Assembly (NCBI GenBank): GCA_964405375.1
Contig: CAYONQ010000028.1
Location: 1-29,225 of the forward strand
Source: CAYONQ01 sp964405375
GTDB lineage: Bacteria; Planctomycetota; Phycisphaerae; Sedimentisphaerales; Anaerobacaceae
Direction of reading: 5' to 3'
Length of the DNA: 29,225 bases
The notes beneath the pieces were generated by a model, which was not told the DNA's origin, did no database searches, and saw nothing but the letters and a program-made list of their open reading frames with translations. Below are positions 24,113 through 29,225 of this stretch, one piece after another (position 1 is the first letter of the stretch; every line of letters starts with the position of its first letter). Position numbers and translations under genes: made by a program.

Positions 24113-24266
24113 CACTTAAAGGGGTGAATGACTTTGCGGCAGAGACGACCTTGGACAGCCAAAGCAGAAAGGTCAACTTTTTAAGGGGTATATCACTGTA
24201 TAAGAGTCTCCAGCCCTTTGCCCTTGATTTAGTTACCATCGACAAAGGTTCTTATCATACTGCAAA

Positions 24267-25058
24267 TCAGCGTCCGACTCTTTTCTGTACCAGATGCTTG
24301 TTATCACGGACCCAGTTGTAATACTCCGTCCTTGTAAGCTTTGATGCTGCGGCTTCGTCCAATACGATTGTAACATAACTATGGAGCTGAAGCGCCGATG
24401 CGGTTATCTGACTGCTGACAGGCCCTTCAATAAATTTTGCACACACATCCGCCTTTTTTTCGCCGTTTGCTATCAAAAGGATTTTTTTCGCTTCCAGAAT
24501 CGTACCTATGCCCATAGTGATAGCAAATCGTGGAACGTCTTCTTGTTTTTCGAAAAACCGGGAGTTGTCTTCAATGGTCTGTTTATCCAGCGCCTTCACC
24601 CTTGTGCGGCTTGCAAACGAAGAGCCCGGCTCATTAAAGCCGATGTGACCGTCGCCGCCAATACCGAGCACCTGAAGGTCAATGCCACCGGCCTTCTTAA
24701 TTTGTTCCTCATACCACCGGCTGAATTCTTCCGGGTCATCGGTGTTGCCCTGGGGGACGTACGCATTTTCAGGGTTTACATTTATGTCTCTGAAGAGGTT
24801 TTCCCACATAAAAAAGTTGTAACTATTTTCGTGTAACGGCGCCAGGCCGACGTATTCGTCCAAATTAAAGATCGTAACCTTCGAGAAATCCAGGCCTTCC
24901 TCTTTATGTATTCTCACAAGCTCCTTGTACATTCCAATGGGCGTGTCACCGGTTGCCAAACCCAGCACCAAATCATGCTTTCTTTTGATTTCCCTGGCGA
25001 TTAACTGGGCAGAAGTTTTGCTCATCTGCTCATAATCGGGCGTAATAATTATTTCCAT
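24267..25058 (-). CDS. nagB: Glucosamine-6-phosphate deaminase
   Basis: Converts glucosamine-6-phosphate to fructose-6-phosphate and ammonia, the catabolic reverse of GlmS. 263 residues, ATG with AAGGAAG. Key residues align with the E. coli enzyme at an offset of five: D67 in 'FNLDEYVGL' (base, E. coli D72), and D136, H138 and E143 in 'GIGGDGHIGFNEPGSSFASR' (E. coli D141, H143, E148). The N-terminal 'GLATGDTPIGMYKELV' binds phosphate. Allosteric residues cannot be judged. Its promoter shares a 37-bp block with that of the GH51-glmS unit. About 154 bases behind the stop, up to block A, contain no gene and no clear terminator. Confidence 0.96.
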   Translation of the reverse strand: MEIIITPDYEQMSKTSAQLIAREIKRKHDLVLGLATGDTPIGMYKELVRIHKEEGLDFSKVTIFNLDEYVGLAPLHENSYNFFMWENLFRDINVNPENAYVPQGNTDDPEEFSRWYEEQIKKAGGIDLQVLGIGGDGHIGFNEPGSSFASRTRVKALDKQTIEDNSRFFEKQEDVPRFAITMGIGTILEAKKILLIANGEKKADVCAKFIEGPVSSQITASALQLHSYVTIVLDEAAASKLTRTEYYNWVRDNKHLVQKRVGR

Positions 25059-25146
25059 TTATCTTCCTTTCTTTCTTTAATCGGGTCTCTTTGAGACATA
25101 CAACTGTATCTGACAATTACCGTTTAATGCGGTCAGCCGCACATTG

Positions 25147-25170
25147 CTCGTATCTCGTATCTCGTATCTC
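25147..25170. repeat. CTCGTAT heptamer tandem repeat
   Basis: Three full and one partial copy of the 7-bp unit CTCGTAT in the nagB leader. The unit length equals that of the repeat inside the GH51 gene, though the sequence differs. Confidence 0.8.
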
Positions 25171-25256
25171 ACTTCATTGTTCATAAATCGGCGAAAGATG
25201 TCAACGGCGTAATATAAAAAATCCACAGGCGAGAAAAGGGTGATTTTGCAGTGATT

Positions 25257-25293
25257 ATTATAGGAAAGTTCGGCTGATTTAACAAATCAATTC
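25257..25293 (-). promoter_or_regulatory. Promoter-operator block B (nagB)
   Basis: Minus strand: TTGTTA (25280-25285), 17-bp spacer, TATAAT (25257-25262), with the palindrome TGATTTAACAAATCA (25275-25289) over the -35 box. It differs from block A at three of 37 positions. The predicted start near 25250 gives nagB a leader of about 190 bases. Confidence 0.72.
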
Positions 25294-25322
25294 TGATTAA
25301 TCGCTTTATCAAATATACTTAT

Positions 25323-25351
25323 TTGACGAACCGGCTTTGAGACGGTTTAAT
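25323..25351 (+). promoter_or_regulatory. Promoter of hisH-hisF
   Basis: TTGACG (25323-25328), 17-bp spacer, TTTAAT (25346-25351). The expected start, about seven bases on, coincides with the hisH ATG at 25359, and there is no ribosome site before that ATG. Confidence 0.5.
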
Positions 25352-25358
25352 TTGAATT

Positions 25359-25994
25359 ATGATAGTTGTTGTTGATTACAATGTGGGAAATGTCAGGAGC
25401 GTATGCAACGCATTTCGGCATATCGGCTGTGAGGTAAGACTTAGCAACGAACCGCAGATAATTAAGGGCGCGGCGGGGGTGGTTTTGCCGGGTGTGGCGG
25501 CGTTCGGGTATGCTGCTGGCGCTTTAGGTGCTCTGGCTGAAGTGATAAAAGAGACGGCCTTAAATGGTAAGCCGTTGCTTGGTATCTGTGTCGGCTATCA
25601 GATGCTCTTCGATAGAAGCAGCGAATACGGCCAACACAAAGGGCTGGGGCTGGTCGGCGGTGATGTTGTGCCCATTCCAGCCGAACCCCGCCCCAGTTTG
25701 GGGCGGGGCAAGCAGACGGTTCCACATATGGGCTGGAACTTAGTGAGAATGGGTGAGAATATGGATTTGTTTGCAGGACTGGGGAGGGAAAAACATTTTT
25801 ATTTTGCACACTCTTTCTATGCCGAGGTCGCCGATGGCGAGGCGAAAATTGCCTATACCGATTACGGCTTCGATTTGCCTGCGGCGGTGCAGAAGGCGAA
25901 TATATACGGCACACAATTTCATCCTGAAAAGAGCGGCAAGGCCGGGTTGAAGGTCCTGCGAAACTTTTACGGAATCTGTAAAAGAGGAAGTTAA
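25359..25994 (+). CDS. hisH: Imidazole glycerol phosphate synthase glutaminase subunit HisH
   Basis: Class I amidotransferase that supplies ammonia to HisF in histidine synthesis. 211 residues: 'VVDYNVGNVRSV', 'VVLPGVAAFG', nucleophile C77 in 'GICVGYQMLF', 'VPHMGWN', and the catalytic pair H188/E190 in 'GTQFHPEKSG'. Residues ~107-117 (PAEPRPSLGRG) are longer than usual before 'VPHMGWN' and are encoded by a perfect GC palindrome (25686-25708), apparently a small repeat insertion. There is no Shine-Dalgarno sequence before ATG 25359, and a promoter lies just upstream, so the message may be leaderless. hisF follows after 72 bases that hold repeats. Confidence 0.95.
   Translation: MIVVVDYNVGNVRSVCNAFRHIGCEVRLSNEPQIIKGAAGVVLPGVAAFGYAAGALGALAEVIKETALNGKPLLGICVGYQMLFDRSSEYGQHKGLGLVGGDVVPIPAEPRPSLGRGKQTVPHMGWNLVRMGENMDLFAGLGREKHFYFAHSFYAEVADGEAKIAYTDYGFDLPAAVQKANIYGTQFHPEKSGKAGLKVLRNFYGICKRGS
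25686..25708. repeat. GC palindrome inside hisH
   Basis: CCCCGCCCCA (25686-25695), GTT loop, TGGGGCGGGG (25699-25708): perfect 10-bp arms within coding sequence. It encodes the extra residues before the conserved PHMGWN motif. It is similar in core to the palindrome at 19876-19904. Confidence 0.8.
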
Positions 25995-26025
25995 CTATAG
26001 AGGCACACAGAGATACGGAGAAACT

Positions 26026-26051
26026 GGATTCCCGCTTGCGCGGGAATGACA
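26026..26051. repeat. Hairpin repeat, dRS3-like, copy 2 (upstream of hisF)
   Basis: Arms ATTCCCGC and GCGGGAAT around a TTGC loop, flanked by GG and GACA as in copy 1 before purQ. It is preceded by AGAGGCACACAGAGATACGG (25999-26018), a relative of the purQ insert. Its ATG (26046) opens the hisF frame seven codons early. Confidence 0.78.
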
Positions 26052-26066
26052 AAAAGGAAGGTTATA

Positions 26067-26831
26067 ATGCTGACGAAGAGGATTATTCCCTGTCTCGATG
26101 TTAAAGATAACCGTGTGGTTAAGGGGGTGAAGTTTTTGAATCTGCGTGACGCCGGCGACCCTGTGGAATTGGGTGCAAGATACAGTGATGAAGGCGCAGA
26201 TGAACTGGTGTTTCTGGATATTACCGCCACCATAAGTTCTCGTAAGACAATGGTTGAGCTTGTCGAGAAGGTTGCGGAAAAGGTTTTTATCCCGTTTGCC
26301 GTCGGCGGCGGTATCCGGACAGTCGAGCAGATGGATGAGCTTTTGCGAAGCGGGGCTGAGAAGATGTCGGTAAATACGGCTGCGGTTGCGAATCCCGACT
26401 TGCTCACAGAGGCGGCTCGACGTTTCGGCAGCCAGTGTGTGGTTTTAGCCATTGACGCCCGGCGGTCGAGGGAAAGGGTTGGCAGATGGCAGGTCTGCGT
26501 AAAAGCCGGCTCGGAACTGACTGATATCGATGTTGTCGAATGGGCCGTAAGGGCCGAGAAGCTCGGTGCCGGCGAGATACTATTAACCAGCATGGACGCC
26601 GACGGCACCAAAGAAGGTTACGACAACCAACTGAACAGGGCCGTTACGGAGGCGGTCAATATTCCTGTAATAGCGTCCGGCGGAGCAGGGAAGTTAGAAC
26701 ATCTCTACGATGCCATTGTTGAAGGCGGTGCGGATGCGGTGCTTATGGCGTCCATCACGCATTTCGAAAATTACACCATAAAACAAATGAAAGAATACTT
26801 AGCCAGCCGGGGGATACCGGTAAATCTTTGA
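26067..26831 (+). CDS. hisF: Imidazole glycerol phosphate synthase cyclase subunit HisF
   Basis: TIM-barrel cyclase that joins PRFAR and ammonia from HisH to give imidazole glycerol phosphate and AICAR. I start at ATG 26067 (MLTKRIIPCLDVKDNRVVKG): it has AAGGAAGG five bases upstream and is where the family begins, while the ATG at 26046 belongs to the hairpin repeat. 254 residues, the normal length. Catalytic D11 lies in 'PCLDVK' and the second Asp in 'VLAIDARRS'. Phosphate-binding loops are 'VGGGIRT' and 'ASGGAGK'. AICAR made here re-enters purine synthesis downstream of PurL/PurQ. Confidence 0.97.
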   Translation: MLTKRIIPCLDVKDNRVVKGVKFLNLRDAGDPVELGARYSDEGADELVFLDITATISSRKTMVELVEKVAEKVFIPFAVGGGIRTVEQMDELLRSGAEKMSVNTAAVANPDLLTEAARRFGSQCVVLAIDARRSRERVGRWQVCVKAGSELTDIDVVEWAVRAEKLGAGEILLTSMDADGTKEGYDNQLNRAVTEAVNIPVIASGGAGKLEHLYDAIVEGGADAVLMASITHFENYTIKQMKEYLASRGIPVNL

Positions 26832-26932
26832 TTCTCGGCCCCTGTCGTCTTCATCTCAATTGTGCTGAGGAACAAATCTCAATGAGAATCTGCAAATAAC
26901 AGGCAGCTATTGCATTCTATATTTTTCGATTT

Positions 26933-27289
26933 TTAGTAGCGGCGGCTGCCGCCAAATCCACCTCGTCCGCCGCCACCGCCACCACCGCCACGACGGCTAT
27001 CAAAACCGCCTCGTCTGCCACCACCACCGCCACCGCCACGACGGTCGGTTTTGGGACGGGCCTCATTGACGTTAATGGTGCGTCCCTTCAAATCCGTGCC
27101 GTTCAGCTCATCTATCGCCTTTTGGGCCTCATTCTTAGACGGCATCTCCACAAATCCAAAGCCCCTCGGCTCGCCGGTGAATCTATCCTTTATCAGATTG
27201 ACAGATTCGACCTGGCCAAAGGCCTCAAAGGCCTGGCGCAAATCATCCTCGGTTGCCTCACCAGACAGGTTTCCTACATAGATATTCAC
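26933..27289 (-). CDS. RRM-type glycine-rich RNA-binding protein
   Basis: 118 residues from a GTG start with AGGGA six bases upstream. A single RRM covers residues 2-78, with RNP2 'IYVGNL' (3-8) and RNP1 'RGFGFVEM' (42-49) intact, followed by an Arg/Gly-rich tail (84-118, RGGGGGGG and RGG boxes) ending GGSRRY. Similar proteins occur in cyanobacteria (Rbp) and planctomycetes, often linked to cold adaptation or RNA chaperoning; the role here is inferred only. The tail is encoded by two 36-bp repeat units. It lies behind glnA on the same strand with 139 bases between, so it may be read from its own promoter. Confidence 0.93.
   Translation of the reverse strand: MNIYVGNLSGEATEDDLRQAFEAFGQVESVNLIKDRFTGEPRGFGFVEMPSKNEAQKAIDELNGTDLKGRTINVNEARPKTDRRGGGGGGGRRGGFDSRRGGGGGGGGRGGFGGSRRY
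26961..27044. repeat. Duplicated 36-bp unit in the glycine-rich tail
   Basis: 26961-26996 and 27009-27044 both begin CCTCGTC/T and end CCGCCACGACGG, separated by 12 bases; within them CCGCCACCACC triplet repeats alternate. They encode the two Arg-Gly blocks of the RNA-binding protein. Confidence 0.75.
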
Positions 27290-27428
27290 TTTGATTCCCT
27301 TTCTTAAACTTAAAAACTTATACCGGGATTCCGGCTGCCATTAATTGCCACAACATTGCAAAAATGAGGGGCAACTGCTATTTAGTTATCTACTTACCAA
27401 TTTAATTCAGGAAAGTCAACCGAGGAAT

Positions 27429-28757
27429 TTAAAAAATATCCAGATAGGTATCGATTTCCCACGGGGTAACCTGCTTTTTGAACTCGTCCCACTCCTTGGT
27501 CTTTACGTCAAGATACCTTTCAAACAGATGCTCTCCGAGGGTCTCACGCAGTAGTTTATCCCTCTTGAACTCATACATCGCCTGGCGTAATGAGGTCGGC
27601 AGCACATCGATGTTCTTCGTAGCCCGACTTTCGTCGTCAAGGGTATATATGTTCTCCTCAACGGGCTGGGGTGCGGTAAGGTTATTTTTAATACCGTCCA
27701 GGCCGGTCTTCAGCATAACCGCAAAGGCCAGATAGGGATTGCAGGCAGGGTCGGGACATCTCAGCTCGATTCTTGCAGCCTCTTTTTTCTGCTCAAACCA
27801 TTTTGGGACCCTCAAAAGGGCTGACCGATTCATAGCAGCCCAGGTAATATATACAGGGGCCTCGAAGCCGGAGACCAGCCGTTTGTAGGAGTTTACCGTC
27901 GGGCAAAGAATAGCGCTGGCGGCCTTGATGTGCTTTATCTGGCCGGCGATAAAGTTGTCGGCAATCTCTGACAGATTGTATTTGCGGTCTTTGTCGTAAA
28001 AGGCGTTCGTTTTTGTTTTGATGTCAAACAAGCTCTGATGGATGTGCATACCGGAGCCGGCGGCGTCCATAATCGGTTTGGGCATAAAGGTAGCGTGCAG
28101 GTTGTGCATCTGGGCGATTTTCTTTGCGCAATATTTCAATGTAAGGACCTTGTCGGCTATATCCAGACAATGCCCGTAGTTAAAATCTATTTCGTACTGG
28201 CCGAAGCCGACCTCGTGATGGGAGGCCTCAACCTTAATGCCGAAATTATCGAGTGCCGCTATTATCTTCTTTATGACACTATATCCCTCGTGAGAGGAGA
28301 GGTCGAAATAACTGCCGTGATCTATAGGTGATGTCCTTTTTTCGCTGTCGGTCCTGAATAGATAGAATTCCGGCTCCGGCCCGACATTATATTCAAAGCC
28401 GGCCTTTTCCGCATCTTCGGCCGCCTGTTTAAGAATAAACCTCGGGTCGCCTTCAAATGGCCTGCCGTCCGGGCGGTAGATGTCGCAGATTAGCCGGGCT
28501 GTTTTGCCGTCCTCGGTCAGCCAGGGCACTACGGCATAGGTTGTCATATCCGGCTTTAAGAACAGGTCGCTTTCCTGAATTCTCGCAAAGCCCTCAATTG
28601 AAGAGCCGTCAAACCAGACGCCGGCACGCGATGCATCCTGCAGCCCTTCAACCGGTATGATGATTTCCTTTATAACGCCAAGCAAATCGGTGAATTGCAG
28701 GGTAATAAATTTTATATCGTCCTTTTCTACCTGTTCTAATACCTTTTGAACCTCCAT
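27429..28757 (-). CDS. glnA: Glutamine synthetase, type I (alpha-like)
   Basis: ATP-dependent synthesis of glutamine from glutamate and ammonia, the dodecameric GS-I. 442 residues, ATG with GAGGGA upstream. Features: beta-grasp N-terminus with 'QFTDLLGVIKEIIIP' and 'WFDGSSIEGF'; 'GPEPEFYLF' metal site; 'HHEVGFGQYEIDF'; 'GSGMHIHQSL'; 'NSYKRLVSGFEAP'; 'ARIELRCPDPACNPYLAF'. The length, the absence of the ~25-residue GS-I-beta insertion and the lack of an 'NLY-DLP' adenylylation motif place it with the Bacillus-like alpha group, so control by GlnE-type adenylylation is not expected. Glutamine from this enzyme would feed PurQ, HisH and GlmS encoded in the same window. Confidence 0.96.
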   Translation of the reverse strand: MEVQKVLEQVEKDDIKFITLQFTDLLGVIKEIIIPVEGLQDASRAGVWFDGSSIEGFARIQESDLFLKPDMTTYAVVPWLTEDGKTARLICDIYRPDGRPFEGDPRFILKQAAEDAEKAGFEYNVGPEPEFYLFRTDSEKRTSPIDHGSYFDLSSHEGYSVIKKIIAALDNFGIKVEASHHEVGFGQYEIDFNYGHCLDIADKVLTLKYCAKKIAQMHNLHATFMPKPIMDAAGSGMHIHQSLFDIKTKTNAFYDKDRKYNLSEIADNFIAGQIKHIKAASAILCPTVNSYKRLVSGFEAPVYITWAAMNRSALLRVPKWFEQKKEAARIELRCPDPACNPYLAFAVMLKTGLDGIKNNLTAPQPVEENIYTLDDESRATKNIDVLPTSLRQAMYEFKRDKLLRETLGEHLFERYLDVKTKEWDEFKKQVTPWEIDTYLDIF

Positions 28758-29049
28758 CTTCGGTTCCCTCGCAAACCTATCCGTTCTTGACGTCTCCAGC
28801 CCAGGAAGCGCCTGCTAATACAATGCTGATTATTCTGTGGTTTGGCGGCGAAAGTGCAAGATAAATTTCAAAAATTTGATTTTAGCCGATTATAAGCTGA
28901 AAACAGCCAATCCCTGACCTTTGGTAGCGATATCGGCTGTCCCTGCAAAACCGGCGCTAAAATGACCCGACAAGATACCCGAATTATCGCCAACTGGCCG
29001 ATGATGTCCCCGGCCAAGGGGATTTTTAGGTGGTAAATGTTGACACGGG
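28758..29049. other. Intergenic region upstream of glnA
   Basis: Holds the glnA leader on the minus strand, with only weak promoter matches (AATAAT at 28829-28834, TTGCAC at 19-bp spacing). A potential long-range stem pairs ACAGCC (about 28911) with GGCTGT (about 28945), and a terminator-like hairpin lies at 29007-29027. Minus-strand frames here have no ribosome site and overlap one another, so I call no gene. Confidence 0.5.
29007..29027 (+). terminator. Small intrinsic-terminator-like hairpin
   Basis: TCCCC (29007-29011), GGCCAA loop, GGGGA (29018-29022), then TTTTT (29023-29027), reading on the plus strand. No plus-strand gene precedes it in the window other than the region antisense to glnA and its leader. 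Confidence 0.45.
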
Positions 29050-29078
29050 TTGACATAGTGGGTGACTTTTGGTACAAT
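29050..29078 (+). promoter_or_regulatory. Strong promoter at right edge
   Basis: TTGACA (29050-29055), exactly 17 bp, TACAAT (29073-29078). It is the best sigma-70-type match in the window. A second TTGACA begins 11 bases upstream at 29039. Transcription would begin near 29085. Confidence 0.7.
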
Positions 29079-29084
29079 ATGGTG

Positions 29085-29222
29085 TTGGATGTAAATAAAT
29101 AACTTACGTGGTCTGCTCCCTGCTGTGGGTGCAGCTACTACTCTTGCAGGAGTAAACACATCATTATAAAAGCGTGGAGGAGGCAGACGGACTTTCCCTG
29201 CCCCCCTATTATCAGGAGATAA
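29085..29222 (+). ncRNA. Structured leader or small RNA of unknown class
   Basis: The predicted transcript can fold into a closing stem GTCTGC (29111-29116) / GCAGAC (29183-29188) around two hairpins: CTGC/GCAG (29120-29123 / 29131-29134) and TACTC/GAGTA (29139-29143 / 29150-29154). A C-rich single-stranded stretch follows, then AGGAG (29214-29218) four bases before a GTG at 29223, which may be the start of the next gene. I do not recognise 6S, SRP, tmRNA, RNase P, or a named riboswitch in it. Confidence 0.4.
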
Positions 29223-29225
29223 GTG

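Larger units (their letters stand above)
25059..25358. other. Intergenic region between nagB and hisH (divergent)
   Basis: A 300-bp divergent gap. From the nagB side it holds a leader of about 190 bases, a CTCGTAT heptamer repeat (25147-25170, 3.4 units), and promoter block B. From the hisH side it holds a TTGACG/TTTAAT promoter. No riboswitch is recognised in the long nagB leader. Confidence 0.6.

Noticed and set aside
24024..24245. 73-residue minus-strand open frame over the GH51 promoter
   Set aside because: It overlaps the GH51 start and the promoter-operator block, lacks a ribosome site and resembles no protein.
26046..26066. Earlier ATG for hisF
   Set aside because: It is part of the hairpin repeat; ATG 26067 has AAGGAAGG and matches the family start.
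28890..29159. 89-residue minus-strand open frame at the right edge
   Set aside because: It runs antisense across a strong plus-strand promoter and a hairpin, has arbitrary composition and no ribosome site.

Overview
The window looks like a piece of a planctomycete chromosome, probably class Phycisphaerae. This rests on protein style, not on a marker gene: two large secreted right-handed beta-helix proteins with Asp-Pro-rich loops and a 'GRIDMGAYE'-type ending, an SBBP beta-propeller, a secreted GH51 arabinofuranosidase, a small holin-like membrane protein, and housekeeping enzymes scattered in short operons instead of classical clusters. Base composition looks moderate by eye. Intergenic DNA is full of short degenerate direct repeats and small hairpins. 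I found no tRNA, rRNA, CRISPR array, transposase or integrase.

Layout. 1-1719 (-): partial secreted beta-helix protein. 2080-3873 (+): a zinc-ribbon exported protein and two small membrane proteins separated by repeats. 4099-6429 (+): a beta-helix/beta-propeller secreted protein. 6628-9425 (+): argH-thiL-tsaE. 9557-10630 (-): accA. 10871-15590 (+): tyrA-purL-purQ, with tyrA/purL overlapping and purL carrying two PurS-like domains. 15747-16426 (+): a helix-turn-helix/Doc toxin-antitoxin-like pair directly behind purQ. 16618-19739 (-): clpB, then a small conserved hypothetical gene. 20081-24042 (-): GH51 arabinofuranosidase overlapping glmS. 24267-25058 (-): nagB. 25359-26831 (+): hisH-hisF. 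26933-28757 (-): an RRM/glycine-rich RNA-binding protein and glnA. 29050-29225 (+): a strong promoter and a structured leader running off the edge.

How the genes fit together. Nitrogen and amide metabolism recurs: glnA makes glutamine, and purQ, hisH and glmS are all glutamine amidotransferases that use it. glmS and nagB catalyse opposing steps around glucosamine-6-phosphate. They lie in adjacent same-strand transcription units whose promoters share a nearly identical 37-bp block with a palindrome over the -35 box, which suggests one regulator for both.

Most notable observations. (1) The last 17 codons and stop of purQ are repeated 915 bp downstream, on the far side of the HTH-Doc pair; over 20 aligned codons every difference is silent, as if a small element had entered at the purQ 3' end and regenerated the gene. 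(2) purQ, hisH and the GH51 gene each carry in-frame insertions that look derived from the intergenic repeat families. (3) The shared promoter-operator block of GH51-glmS and nagB. (4) Two hairpin repeats with compensatory base changes placed just before the purQ and hisF starts, each supplying a misleading upstream ATG.
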